NCBI RefSeq assembly: GCF_033807715.1
Contig: NC_084591.1
Span: forward strand, 29,848,590 to 29,912,589
Direction of reading: 5' to 3'
From: Cololabis saira
Taxonomy: Eukaryota > Chordata > Actinopteri > Beloniformes > Belonidae
DNA length: 64,000 bases
The position numbers and the translations under genes were made by a program. Below the pieces are notes generated by a model. The model ran no database searches and was not told the DNA's origin. It was given only the letters and a program-made list of their open reading frames with translations. Of this stretch, positions 1 to 14,636 are shown piece after piece. Every line of letters begins with the position of its first letter. Position 1 is the stretch's first letter.

Positions 1-336
1 GTCGTCACGGTTGGAGACTTTTTTCCTACGGCAGACCACTTCAGTCCAAAGTTCATACCTTGGTGTTGAGCTCGAGGAAGGCCAGGGTGAGGTGTCGTGA
101 TCCCAGTGAACCGTATCCTAGAAGAGCTGCCTTCAGTGAGGCGATGTGCATGGACTGCTGATGGGCCACGTCCAAAAGTGAATTAAGCAGTTCACTCTTG
201 GATTTTAGTTCATTCGACAGTATCCGATGGGCCACGTCCAAAAGTGAATTAAGCAGTTCACTCTTGGATTTTAGTTCATTCGACAGTATCCGGATGTCTT
301 CCTTGAGGCTAACAATGTCTTTAGTGCTTGAACATA
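1..336 (-). pseudogene. Antisense fragment of a coiled-coil, probably transposon-encoded protein
   Basis: Read on the minus strand, about 270 bases are free of stops and encode a charged, heptad-like helix-forming peptide (pieces such as SNELKSKSELLNSLL and HQQSMHIASLKAAL). A frameshift near position 53 may lead into a second coding-like stretch with WTEVV. This looks like the N-terminal or ORF1-type protein of a LINE or another fish transposon, but I cannot name the family. The frame carries an exact in-frame duplication of 22 codons. It has no start or end context in the window, and the Tc1 element begins just beyond it. The coding-like frame is seen directly; the transposon origin is inferred. 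Confidence 0.4.
161..292. repeat. Perfect tandem duplication, 2 x 66 bp
   Basis: Bases 161-226 and 227-292 are identical. The 66-bp period is 22 codons, so it keeps the antisense reading frame open. Complete identity suggests a recent slippage or replication event, or an assembly artefact. Confidence 0.95.
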
Positions 337-371
337 CCGGTTTATCATCTGGCGGCGCTTAGGCGCCTCTT

Positions 372-1732
372 TCCTCCACCCGTTACCTGTATTAATGGCA
401 CCTGTTTTAACTCGTTATCAGTATAAAAGACACCGGTCCAAAACCTCAAACAGTCACACTCCAAACTCCACTGTGACCAAAGCGAAAAAGCTGTCAAAGG
501 ATGTGAGAAACAAAATTGTAGACATGCACTAGGCTGGGAAGACTGAATCTGCAATAGGTAAGCAGCTTGGTGTGAAGAAATTAACTGTGGGAGCAATTAT
601 TAGAAAATGGAAGACATACAAGACTAGTGATAATCTCCCTCGATCTGGGGCTCCACACAAGATCTCACCCCATGGGTAAAAATTATCCCAAGAATGGTGA
701 GTAAAAATGCCAGAACCACACAGGGGACCTAGTGAATGACCTGGAGAGAGCTGGGACCAAAGTAACAAAGACTACCATCAGTAACACACTACGTCACCAG
801 GGACTCATATCCTGCAGTGCCAGACGTGTCCCCCTGCTTAAGCCAGTAGCCTACATGTCCAGGCCTGTCTGAAGATTGCTAGAGAGCATTTGGATGATGC
901 AGAAGAGGATTGGGAGAATGTTATATGGTCAGATGAAACCAAAATAGAACTTTTTGGTAGAAACACAACTTGTTGTGTTTGGAGGAGTAAGAATGCTGAG
1001 TTGCATCCAAAGAACACCATACCTACTGTGAAGCATGGGGGTGGAAACATTACGCTTTGGAGATATTTTTCTGCAAAGGGATCAGAATGACTGATCTGTG
1101 TAAGGGAAAGAATGAATGGGGCTATGTATCGTGAGACTTTGAGTGAAAACCTCCTTCCATCAGCAAGGGAATTGAAGATGAAACGTGGCTGGGTGTTTCA
1201 GCATGACAGTGATCCCAAATACCCCGCCTGGGCAATGAAGGAGTGGCTTCGTAAGAAACATGTCAAGGTCCTGGAGCCTAGCCAGTCTCCAGATCTCAAC
1301 CCCATAGAAAGTCTTTGGAGGGAGTTGAAAGTCTGTCTTGCCCAGCGACAGCCCCAAAACATCACTGCTCTACAAGAGATCTGCATGGAGGAACAGACCA
1401 AAATACCAGCAACAGCATGTGAAAACCTTGTGAAGACTTACAGGAAACGTTTGACCTCTGTCATTGCCAACAAAGGGTATATAACAAAGGGTATGTAACA
1501 TACTATTGACAGGAACTTTTGTTATTGTTTTGTTATACCAAATTTTTTTGTTATACCAAATACTTATTTTCCACTATAATTTGCCAATACATTCTTTAAA
1601 GATCAGACAATGTTTTTAATTTTGTCTCTCATAGTTGAGATATGTGATGAAAATTAAAGGGCTCTCTTATCTTTTTAATTGGGAGAACTTGTACAACTAG
1701 TGCTTGACTAAATACTTTTTTGCTCCACTGTA
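372..1732 (+). mobile_element. Tc1/mariner element, 5' end lost
   Basis: The element carries a decayed Tc1-type transposase followed by a typical fish Tc1 3' end. Its right terminus ends in CTCCACTGTA and is followed by TA, the expected target dinucleotide. The matching left terminal repeat is not found upstream, where the sequence passes abruptly into the antisense coiled-coil fragment. The copy is therefore a 5'-truncated, non-mobile relic. The left limit is approximate. Confidence 0.9.
480..1498 (+). pseudogene. Tc1-like DD34E transposase, broken
   Basis: The intact enzyme would cut and paste the element at TA sites. Two surviving blocks (890-1090 and 1112-1498) contain the catalytic aspartates in [11 protein letters not shown] and QHDSDPKY and the glutamate in [11 protein letters not shown], the family's DD34E arrangement. 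The upstream DNA-binding half is recognisable from about 480 but has an early stop in what reads MH-stop-AGKTES. A frameshift near 1090-1112 separates the first catalytic block from the second, and one residue appears lost just before PSQSPD. The C-terminal [14 protein letters not shown] motif is typical of fish Tc1 transposases. No functional protein is possible. Confidence 0.92.
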
Positions 1733-1931
1733 TACACCTTGATCACACAGCTGATAATTACCCCTTTTACACCAAGCTGGTTCCAGGGCTGGTGCTAGTG
1801 CTGGTGCTAGAGCCGGTTCGCGGTTGGTTCTAAGTAAGAACCGTTTGCTTTTACACAGCTGGTGCTAGCCTGCAGCTGGCCAGAGAGCCACGTCATCACG
1901 TCACCACGCCCCCTCGTTTTCATCCCCACCC

Positions 1932-2404
1932 TGATCAGGAAGCTGAGAGCCAAAAGCTGTTTTAATTTCAGCTGTAGCACTGTTAATATGGCACTTTATT
2001 AAGTTTTAATATTTTTTCAGGTAAAGTAACCCTTTAAGATCCCCAACCTGGGCTCAGTTTATCCAAATAACGCCTGTTAAGAAATTTGCTCTGAAAATTT
2101 CGGAATTTCTGGCTGACTGCGGGCTCCGGAGCTGATTTATGGTTCCGCGTTAAATCGACGCAGAGCCTACGGCGTAGGGTACGGCGTACGGCGCCCGTCG
2201 CCGCGTAACCTACGCCGTAGGCTCTGCGTCGATCGTCACACCATATGAGGAAGCCGACAGTTAAAAGCTGTTTTAATTCCTGCTGTAGCGCTGTTAATAT
2301 GGCACTTTATTAAGTTTTAATATTTTTTTTCAGGTAAAGTAACCCTTTAAGATCCCCAACCTGGGCTCAGTTTATCCAAATAAGGCCTGTTAACAAATTT
2401 GACT
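1932..2404. repeat. Direct repeats of about 160 bp flanking a palindromic module
   Basis: Segments 1932-2097 and about 2244-2404 are close copies: both run from an AAAAGCTGTTTTAAT block through TATGGCACTTTATTAAG to CAGTTTATCCAAATAA. The roughly 145 bases between them are largely the GC-rich palindrome. This looks like an internal duplication within the host transposon. Confidence 0.85.
2130..2243. repeat. GC-rich palindromic module, two arms
   Basis: The left arm contains TTTATGGTTCCGCGTTAAAT and GACGCAGAGCCTACGGCGTA. The right arm contains TACGCCGTAGGCTCTGCGTC and ends near CACACCATAT. The arms are inverted copies. Related single or double arms occur at 2455-2505, 13959-14006, 16280-16320, 34532-34580, 34917-35015 and 35411-35500. 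Confidence 0.85.
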
Positions 2405-3030
2405 CGAAAGCCAGCAGCCCCGGGGGACAGCAGCTCCTCTCCTCTCCTCAGGAGCTTCGCCGTAGGCTCTGCGTTGGTGTAACGCGGCGGAACCAGAACG
2501 GCGGGCTGGGAGGCGTCCCCGCGGGCCGGGAATTTTTATGAAATAAATGGATGGAGCTGCGCTGCATCGGCGGGCTCCGCAGCCTCGCGTCCAAGCGTCC
2601 CAGGGCTGGAACGCTCCCCCGCGGGCTCGGACGCGAGGCTGCGCCGCTGCATCGGCGGCACGGAGCCCGCAGACGTTACTGTTGGTGGATTGTACCGTAG
2701 ACCACTGCTGCTTCTGTTTTACATCCATTATTAAATAAATGGATGTAATAATAAAAGAGTCTACTAACTTAACCACCGTCTTCAACGCTACGTTGTTTAA
2801 AAACGGCGCTCTTCCGGGTTTACTCTGCTCTGGTTGTTCAGTAACCCCGCCCCCAGCCCCCAGCGTAACTGGTTCTTTGAGCTGGCCCAGCAGCTCAAAG
2901 GGGCTGGCGTAGCACCCGTTTTGAGAGCCAGGAGCCGGCGCTTAGGCTGTGTAAAACCAAAGAACTGGTGCTAACTCTGGCTCTAGCCCAGAACCAGCCC
3001 TGGAACCAGCTTGGTGTAAAAGGGGTAAAT

Positions 3031-3096
3031 GATCCAGTCAGGTGTGTGTTTTAGCAGGGATGCCTAAAACATGCAGGGGAAGGTTGGGAAACACTG
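3031..3096 (+). repeat. Right half of a dispersed fish repeat (AAAACATGCAGG family)
   Basis: The stretch CAGGTGTGTGTTTTAGCAGG followed by CTAAAACATGCAGGGGAAGG and GGGAAACACTG matches the right half of a short inverted-repeat family seen also at 9590-9755, 26036-26207 and 55713-55890. Its left half may lie upstream of 1759, split by the TA-flanked transposon. Confidence 0.65.
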
Positions 3097-3289
3097 TTCT
3101 ACATTATTATTTCCTCTCTCCCAAAATTAGATGGCACAACAAGACTGGCTCAAATTTGGAGTCTGCGCCTTTAACTGTGAATTCTTTGTCTCGACTTGAC
3201 CCACTTTGGTCAATGCATCGACACCACTAAATGTCTTCTTTTGTAAGTCTTTTTGTAATTTTTTGACCAGAATGAAGCCCTCTTTTTGT

Positions 3290-3448
3290 CTATCTGATGC
3301 TCTTCCCTGTAAACTCTTTTAAAAAGTGTTCCAATGCCATTGGCCCCTGGGTTACTAAGCTGGTAAATACCTCACTGTCTTCTGGTGCTTTCCCCAGCTC
3401 CTTTAAACATGTCTTTGTGGAACCATTTCTCAAAAAATCTACTGATTT
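3290..3448 (+). pseudogene. L2-type LINE reverse transcriptase fragment
   Basis: The encoded peptide includes NAIGPWVTKLVNTSLSSG and PSSFKHVFVEPFLKKS, a pattern I recognise from L2-like fish LINEs just ahead of the reverse transcriptase core. It ends abruptly at about 3448 where RTE-type coding starts in the same frame. The L2 C-terminal end resumes after the RTE tail near 5256, but roughly 1 kb of L2 coding that should lie between is absent. Confidence 0.7.
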
Positions 3449-5255
3449 GCTGTGCGGAGTCTCCAGTGCCTGTCGTGGCGGCAATCCTAGAACCCGGTGG
3501 TGGACACCGGAAGTACAGGATGCCGTCAGACTGAAGAAGGAGTCCTACCGAGCTATGTTGGCCTGTGGGACTCCTGATGCAGTAGATGGGTACCGGCAGG
3601 CCAAGCGAGCCGCGGTCCTGGAGGCAAAAACCCGGGTCTGGGAGGAGTTCGGGGAGGCCATGGAGGAATACTTTTGGTCGGCCTCAAGGAAATTATGGAG
3701 GATCGTTCGTCGCCTCAGAAGGGGGAAGCGGTACTCTGCCGGCACCGTTTATGGTGTGGGTGGGGAGCTGTTGACCTCGACTGGGGACATCGTCGGACGG
3801 TGGAAGGAATACTTCGATGATCTCCTCAACCCGACTGACATGCCTTCCACTGAGGAAGCAGAGAGTGAGGACTCGGAGACGTGCTCATCCATCACCCAAG
3901 CCGAGGTCACTGAGGTAGTTCATAAGCTCCTCAGTGACAGGGCACCGGGGGTGGATGAGATTCGCCCTGAGTACCTCAAGTCTCTGGATGTCGTAGGGCT
4001 GTCTTGGTTGACACGCCTCTGTGACATCGCATGGAGGAAGGGGACAGTACCGCTGGGGTGGCAAACCGGGGTGGCCAGCTCTACACCCCCCTGCATGGTG
4101 CTCGAGGGTTCATGGGAATTTGCCCAACCAGTCTACATGTGCTTTGTGGATCTGGAGAAGGCATTTGACCGTGTCTTTCGTGCCATTCTGTGGGGGATGC
4201 TCGGTGAGTATGGAGTCCGGGGCCCTCTATTAAGGGCTGTCCGGTCTCTGTATGATCGGAGCAGGAGTTTGGTTCGCATTGCCGGCAGTAAGTCAGACTT
4301 GTTCGCGGTGCATGTTGGACTCCGGCAGGGCTGTCCTTTGTCACGGGTCCTGTTCATAATTTTTATGGACATGATTTCTAGGCGCAGCCAGGGGCCGGAG
4401 GGGATCCGGTTTGGGAACCACAGGATTTCGTCTCTGCTTTTTGCGGATGACGTTGTCCTGTTGGCTTCATCGGACCGGGACCTTCAGCATGTGCTGGGGC
4501 GGTTTGCGGCCGAGTGCAACGCGGCAGGGATGAGAATCAGCATCTCTAAGACCGAGGCCATGGTTCTCCACCGGGAAAGGGTGGCGTGCCTTCTCCGGGT
4601 GGGTGGAGAAGTCCTGCCTCAGGTGGAGGAGTTCAAGTATCTCGGGGTCTTGTTCACGAGTGAGGGAACGATGGAGCGGGAGATTGACAGACGGATCGGT
4701 GCAGCTTCCGCAGTTAAGCGGTCGATGTACCGGACCGTTGTGGTGAAGAAGGAGCTGAGTCGAAAGGCGAAGCTCTCGATTTACCGGTCAATCTACACAC
4801 CTACCCTCACCTATGGTCATGAACTTTGGGTAGTGACCGAAAGGACAAGATCGCTGATACAAGCGGCCGAGATGAGTTTCCTCCGCAGGGTGGCTGGACG
4901 CTCCCTTAGAGATAGGGTGAGGAGTTCGGTCACCCGGGAGGAGCTCGGAGTCGAGCCGCTACTCCTTCACATTGAGAGGAGTCAGCTGAGGTGGCTTGGG
5001 CATCTGTATCTGATGCCTCCTGGACGCCTCCCTAGGGAGGTGTTCCAGACATGTCCCACCGGGAGGAGACCCCGGGGAAGACCCAGGAGACGCTGGAGAG
5101 ACTATGTCTCTCGGCTGGCCTGGGAACGCCTCGGACTCCCCTTGGAGGAGCTGGAGGAAGTGTCTGGGGTGAGGGAAGTCTGGGCATCTCTGCTGAGGCT
5201 GCTGCCCCCGCGACCCGGGAACGGATAAGCGGCGGACGATGGATGGATGGATGGA
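3449..5255 (+). pseudogene. RTE-clade LINE reverse transcriptase, internally deleted
   Basis: Most of a 643-residue open frame (3297-5228) comes from an RTE-type (Rex3-like) LINE. Visible landmarks are CFVDLEKAFDRV near residue 281, VGLRQGCPLS near 340, the catalytic LLFADDVVLL near 380, and the C-terminal RGRPRRRWRDYV near 591. The stop at 5228 is followed by an ATGG-type repeat tail, as expected for this clade. The N-terminal endonuclease is missing. About 60 residues of the reverse transcriptase also seem absent between LGWQTGVASS and VLEGSWEFAQ, so the frame is open but the enzyme should be dead. The first 50 or so residues of the frame belong to an L2 element. Confidence 0.88.
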
Positions 5256-5937
5256 CTAAACTAAGAAAAATTGTTTCCAAAAATGATCTGGAGCTAATTA
5301 TTCATGCTTTTGTGTCATCTTTTTTGGACTACTGCAACAGTTTGTTTTCTGTACAAAACTCTGCAGCAAGGCTGCTGACCTGCTCAAATAGAAGAGCTCA
5401 CATCACCCCAATTCTAAACGCTCTTCACTGGCTCCTTGTTCCTTTTCGTTTTAACTTTAAAATTTTGGTGCTGACTTTTAGAGCTCTGAATGGTCAGGCC
5501 CCCTCCTACATCAAAGATCTACTATGCCCTACACTCCATCTTGGAGGCTGAGATCATGTGACCAGAGCCTACTCATGGTCCCTCGTACCCGCTTTAAGAC
5601 GTGAGGAGATCGCTCCTTCCAGGCCATTGCACTGAGGCTCTGGAACAATCTCCCGCTCTCTCTACGTCCCTGGACTCCATGGATGCTTTTAAGAACAAAC
5701 TTAAAACCCACCTGTTTCTCCAAGCTTTTAAACATTAGTAGTGAGAGGGTTGTTTTATGACAACCATGTTGATTTTATGTACTTTTATTCTAGGAGCTTT
5801 TATCGGTATTGTCTTGTTTTTATCCTATTTCTACTTTTATTGTAGTGTTTTATTTGTGTTATTATTGATGTTTTATTTTTTGTGAAGCACCTTGTGACAT
5901 CCCGTTGTATGTGAAAGGTGCTATATAAATAAAAATT
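5256..5937 (+). pseudogene. 3' end of an L2-type LINE
   Basis: Coding-like sequence with DLELIIHAFVSSFLDYCNSL, LQNSAARLL-like and HITPILNALHWL motifs marks the C-terminal part of an L2 reverse transcriptase, followed by RALNGQAPSYIKDLL. Frameshifts and stops follow from about 5550. The 3' end, GTGAAAGGTGCTATATAAAT then AAAAATTTAC, is the typical L2 tail. It continues the element whose 5' part lies at 3290-3448. Confidence 0.85.
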
Positions 5938-6030
5938 TACTCAGGTACTTAATTTGATGAGAATAAGGATCCGTCACTTTTACATTACAGAGAGTCAAAA
6001 TGCATTTAATAAAATACTAAAAAAAAAAGA

Positions 6031-9589
<3,559 letters not shown>

Positions 9590-9755
9590 AGCCTGCCTTG
9601 CATGTTTTAGATAATTCCTTTCAGAATCAGTACTCCTGATTCAAATTAATGGTTCATTAACAGATTTGTACTTACATTGATGGTGACCTCTCAGTGTTTC
9701 TGGAGCACGGAAACATCTAAACCCTGCAGACCAGTGGCTTGAGGAACATTGTACT
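9590..9755. repeat. Decayed copy of the AAAACATGCAGG dispersed repeat
   Basis: The left side has TGCATGTTTTAGATAATTCC and CTGATTCAAATTAATG; the right side has GGAAACATCTAAACCCTGCA. This is the inverted arrangement of the better copy at 26036-26207, with many substitutions. Confidence 0.6.
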
Positions 9756-10765
9756 TCTCACCATATTGTAGACTACATAGTTTGCTCGTCATTTTGTGCT
9801 GCTTTCTGAATGTGTTTTAAGAATTGTTATACTCTTAAGTGGACTCAATGTATCCTACAATGCATCATAAAAAAGGAGTGCACAACCAATGGTCACTAAG
9901 TTAACTGGTGGCAGTCCATAACGCTTTATCTATGCAACAGCAATGATGCAACTAACAGTGCCATCAAAAATAATGCTTGTGTTTAAAAATTAATTTTGCT
10001 TTAGAGCTCAGTTTACAGTCCCTGACATTCAACAATTCAACTGACATCTTAAAAGTCAGTTTGTGTGGGTATACAAGCTGATTTGATTCACCAATTTCAA
10101 TCAGGTTACAAGGTTAAATTATTCTCTTTATCTTTGATCGCTCAAGGCTCATTTAAACTGCACAATTTCTACAGTGGCATAAGAGCATCACATCTCAAAC
10201 TTGCATCTGCTTGATCTGTGGTATGGTTTCTCGAATTGGCAATGCTTTCCTGCTTTGTCCCAATCTACCAACACGTCTGTTTTTTAAAAAGGTAATTAAT
10301 AGATTATGTAATACAGATTAAAAAGAGAACATCCAGCCATTTATTACCTGCCTCAATCCTACTCAAGGTCATAGAGGTCACAGAAATTATCAGCTTCTGA
10401 CAGGTAGGAGGCAGAGCACATCAGTCCATACAAAATGTACCTCTTTGCACAACTAAATATTTTATGGTCTTTATGTTGATGCATTACTTTTATAACTTTT
10501 TGAATGATTTTCATATTTCACACAACCTGCCCATCCTATGACTTAATGTTTCTTCGGCACAAAATTCACTGATCTGATGCTTCAATGATGCACACCCCTT
10601 TATGTGAGAATGCATTGTACCGAAGCAGAGAGCTGAGCTTTAGTTATCCACTTGATAGTGATTGTCTTACTAGTAATTTTCTGTGATTCTAGCTTTTTTC
10701 TTCTTTAATTGGATCTGCACCTCACCTCTCCATCCAGATTGTTTTATTTATCATTAATAAAAATC
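9756..10765. other. AT-rich single-copy sequence
   Basis: No coding, RNA or transposon signal recognised. Confidence 0.5.
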
Positions 10766-10920
10766 CAATCCAATCCACTTTATTTATATAGCACATTTTA
10801 AAAACAGCAAGGTTACCAAAGTGCTGCACAATGAGTAAAGCAAGACATAATAAAATAGTAAAAACTAAAAACAGAGTAAAACTAAAAACAGAGCACATAA
10901 AAGCACAAAATAAAAAGGAT
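10766..10920 (-). mobile_element. Antisense LINE 3'-end fragment
   Basis: Read on the minus strand, the segment ends in GTGCTATATAAATAAAGTGG with an ATTGG-type tail, the hallmark of L2-like LINE 3' ends. About 150 bases are recognisable, down to the A-rich stretch near 10920. It is strongly 5'-truncated and has no coding content. Confidence 0.7.
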
Positions 10921-12967
10921 GTTGTTCACTTCATAGTATTCTGTTGTGGAGGTCAAATCTACATCTGCACCTTGATAAAACAGCCTCATTTTGACTTTAG
11001 AGTATTTTAGTATACAATCCTGTATTTAGTATGTCTTGTTTTTTTGGTCATTAGTTTAAAAATGAATGAATTTTGTTTTTCAGTGTGGGTTTTTGAGGCT
11101 GAGGCTATGTCCCAGAAGTGCTGCCAACTGTTCAAAATCAAAACTTGGGGGAAAAAAAAAAGACCAAGCAGATAAAAATTAAATCAATAAATACATGTTC
11201 ATTTTCCCAGCAATACAAGCTGAATATTTTTACTTTTAACACATTTTGCTAGTTGGTGCTTCAGGAGTTACTACATTTTAATTTGTTTGCCCTGTTGTCT
11301 TACTAAGATGAATATGTTTTTTTTTTTGTTTTTTTTCAGATAATGTCACATCTTGTTTAATGTTAAAATTACTTGTATTTTTTGATCAATACCCTTATGT
11401 ATGTTTTCCATATTTAGTGACCAATTTCAACATGTAAGCTTAATTTTATGGTCATGTTTTAAGTTGATTACATATTTTGAGAACACTCATTAGTACAATC
11501 TGCACATTTTTGTCTTTGTTTGGCCCCAGGCTTTGGCTAAAGAGAATGAAAAAAGATTTCAAAAATATTTAAAAAAGAGCCATACTGTGACATATCAGAT
11601 GCCTCTAAAGTAGCTGTTTTTCCCAATCTGTTTTCTCTTCCATGATATAGAAGATGATTTCTTGTTCATCAAAATGTAGGTCAATGGTTCAGCGAGTGTT
11701 TAGCCGTGCTCACTGAAGCAGCACAAGTTTTTTGACTGAAACTGACATCTGACTAATCGCGTATTATCACACTTCATCTTTCATTCTCACAAGGTTGATG
11801 TACACTTTGCCGTTTGTGTTACCCTTATGCTGCTCTGACCCTCAACCCTCCTCTCGCTGTATCACTGTTCACTTATTTGAACTTTCTGACCCCGCAGTCT
11901 TCTCTCACTGCTCATTTCTTCATTTGCACCCCGACCTCATTCTTTCAGCCCAAGCTCATCTCTGGTGACAACACCCGATTGACATTAATGATAGCACAGA
12001 ATGGAAAGGTTAATTAAGACCAACTGTTCCCTGCCCATTCCTCGACACCATCTGCTCAGTAAAACCAACCAATACAAACCCTGAGCTGGCATGAAAAAAG
12101 ATAAATTGTGCAGTATATCGAGACTCTTGCAATAGCTTACACTGTTTTTTATCCACCAAAAAGTGCAAATCTTCACATGCATTTATTGAATAGGGTTATA
12201 GATACTGAGGGGAATCAGAAGACTTTATTAAATAGACAGTAAGACAACATTTAGAGAGTATTTAGATCATTGAGATCTTAACTCTTGCAATCAATGCACA
12301 AATCAATACACTACTGGAAGTGAAAAGATGACGTGTAAAAAGCCCTTTGAATCTTGTGCAATAAAGGACAAAAATAAATAAAACAAAAACAAAACAAGAG
12401 GATGTTTGAGATTAATTCATCGTCCAAAATTTAAATCTAAAGATTTGGTGTTATTGCACTCTTCAGCTGTAATTGACGATGCATAATTCCATTATTTACT
12501 GTAGGTAAGCAGAGATTTGCAGCAGAATATTTTAGCCAGCCATTTAAAGTATATGATGACCTTTGAAATCAGATAAATGCAGATAAAAGCTGTTGTATGT
12601 CCTGTACTGACTCCATTGTTGCAAACCACCATTTGTTATTATTTTCAGGATTCATTTTCAAATGAACGTACGCTTTCCTGAAGTAGTTTAATTATTAACT
12701 ATGTTTCAATTTATATTTATCTTTATTTAAATTATTCCACTAGCCTAACTAATATGGCTAGCGCCAGAGGCATTTGAACAATAACAGACGTTTCTTTTTA
12801 TGCCACCACAATGGATGTTTAAGATAATCACAAACAAGATGTAGTCAAAGTGTAGGCTTTTAGCTTTAATTTAAGAGATTTAACTTCAGCTTTAATTTAA
12901 GAGGTTTAAAAAAAAATTGTGGATTTACAATTTAGGAATTACAACCATTTTAAGCAAAGTACCTCCA
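10921..12967. other. AT-rich single-copy sequence
   Basis: Contains short A and T tracts (for example near 11151 and 11320) but no gene, RNA or transposon end that I can support. Confidence 0.5.
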
Positions 12968-13215
12968 TTTCCCTCTACCCATTGAAAACCAGAGGTAAAC
13001 CCTGGATAGGTCTTATATAGACAAACAACCAAACATACTCACTCCTACGGGCCATTTAGAATTACCAGTCAGTCACACTGGCCATTGAGCTGTGAGAGGA
13101 AACCAGTATCTGGAGAAAACCCACACAAACACAACGAGAACATGGAAACGCCACATTACACATTCAGACAGGAAAATACCCATTGGGAATCAAACCAGTA
13201 ACCCTTTTGCTGATG
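12968..13215. mobile_element. Fragment of an RTE-type LINE 3' region
   Basis: The order AAACCCTGGATAGGTC, ACAAACAACCAAACATACTC, GAATTACCAGTCAGTCACAC, GAGAGGAAACCAGTATCTGG, AGAAAACCCACACAAACACA, GGGAATCAAACC matches a very common fish interspersed repeat that I associate with RTE (Expander-like) LINEs. A related tail copy is at 33446-33572. The assignment is from memory. Confidence 0.6.
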
Positions 13216-13304
13216 ACCTTACCTCCATTTTTAGAAGCTCAAAAATAATTATTTTTATATCACTAAGGTTTGTTTTTATTATAAAAAATGTGTATGGTAT
13301 GAAA

Positions 13305-14628
13305 TAGGGCTGGGCGATATGGCAAAAAAAGTGATCACGATTTTTTTCCCCATATTGAACGATCTCGATTTTTAATCACGATTTTTTTTAAATCAGAAGA
13401 TCCCCCCTCCCTTCTGGAATAAAATAGAAAGAAACCAGAGATTCGTTTTTTTTTTATTAACAAATAAAGCAAATAGCATGTTTTAACAAGAATCCAGAAT
13501 GCAGTGGTACCCACCGAAAAAACTAGGGATGCACCGAAATGAAAATTTGAGGCCGAAACTGAAGCGGAATAAAATTTAAAGACTTGGCTGAATACTGAGT
13601 ACTGAATAGCCTACGGAATGCGGTTGTTCACAGTTTTTCATTTATTTTGCCATTTTTTTCACAATTGCATAGATAAAATTGCAATGACATTATTAACAAC
13701 AAAAACAGTAAACTGAGTTGAGCCACTGTCAAGCAGCTGGCGATGCGGTTGCTTAAATTGACCAACAGGTGGCTCTCTAACATCACACTTTGTTTACTGT
13801 GCGTGACTCTGACGCTGGTTGGTAATTAAGGAGTTAAAACTCACTCGCCACTTAGGGGACTCAGTAACCAGCAGAAACGGCAGTTTTATTACATTTATTA
13901 ACTGTAGTACCGCTATTATGAGAGGTTATTTCTCACAGTATTAACCTAAAGGGACTTAAGGCTGATTTATGGTCCCGCGTTACACCAACGCAGAGCCTAC
14001 GGCGTCATCATGCTGAGCTCTGCTTGTTGCCTCCGCGCTCCGACACATTCACTCCGCTGAGCGCGCACACACACACGCACGCACGCACACACCCATGTCG
14101 GGGCCGCGGAGTTTCTGAAGTCGGCGCTGATGAGTAATTTGTGGTACAAGCAGAGCGAATCACAACTTTAATGAGTGCGGTTCGAATACACAATACATCC
14201 ATCACGAAGGGCATTTTGTGAATCCATCACACCCTCCTCCTGTACGCTCGGAAGAAGTTGTCCGGCGAAATAAATAAATAAATAACCGCAAACCGTGAGT
14301 CCCGGTCGGCTCGAAGCTAAGCTAACGCTAGCCTGCGGTTGTTGTCTTGTAGTTTTATTCTCTCTGGTCACGCTTGCTCCTACCAGTGCAGGGGAGGCAG
14401 ATGTGACTACTTTACTGCCTATGGTCATGCAACTTGCCGCGGCATATCATGCATGATCAATTAATGCAGACAGCGCGGTGCCAGGAAAGCGGGTTGTGAT
14501 TGGTTGTCGTGCACTTTGCTGCAGCATGTTTTGCACGTGATCGAGAAAGTAGACCCACAGCTGATCACCGTGATCGAACTTAATTTGATCGCGATCACAA
14601 ATCGAGATCGTTTAATCGCCCAGTCCTA
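13305..14628. mobile_element. Non-autonomous hAT element with perfect 8-bp target duplication
   Basis: The element begins TAGGGCTGGGCGAT and ends ATCGCCCAGTCCTA, terminal inverted repeats with one mismatch in 14. It is flanked by GTATGAAA on both sides (13297-13304 and 14629-14636), the 8-bp duplication of the hAT superfamily. Subterminal sequence is rich in GATCACGAT and CGATC motifs. No transposase is present. The interior holds the start of another hAT-like end (TAGGGATGCACCG, 13524-13536), one arm of the GC-rich palindromic module (13959-14006) and a CA-rich tract near 14063-14093, so it is a composite. Confidence 0.93.
13959..14006. repeat. GC-rich palindromic module, single arm
   Basis: Contains TTTATGGTCCCGCGTTACAC and AACGCAGAGCCTACGGCG, one arm of the module described at 2130-2243. 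It lies inside the hAT element 13305-14628. Confidence 0.8.
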
Positions 14629-14636
14629 GTATGAAA

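Larger units (their letters stand above)
1761..3025. mobile_element. Non-autonomous DNA transposon with long terminal inverted repeats, TA-flanked
   Basis: The left end starts CCCCTTTTACACCAAGCTGG and the right end is its reverse complement; similarity continues inward through CTGGT-rich sequence for over 100 bases with interruptions. Both ends abut TA (1759-1760 and 3026-3027), which would fit a family with a TA target. Alternatively the outer TTA/TAA belongs to the repeat. The interior has no transposase; it contains two direct repeats and a GC-rich palindromic module. The element seems inserted into a dispersed fish repeat, since the sequence resuming at 3031 matches that family's right half. 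Confidence 0.75.

Noticed and set aside
2390..2785. 131-residue minus-strand frame
   Set aside because: It lies within the TA-flanked transposon and is rich in Arg and Ala because of GC-rich DNA; no family motif.
5051..5551. 166-residue frame downstream of the reverse transcriptase
   Set aside because: It is an overlapping frame that reads RTE sequence out of frame and then happens to enter the L2 C-terminal frame; not a separate gene.
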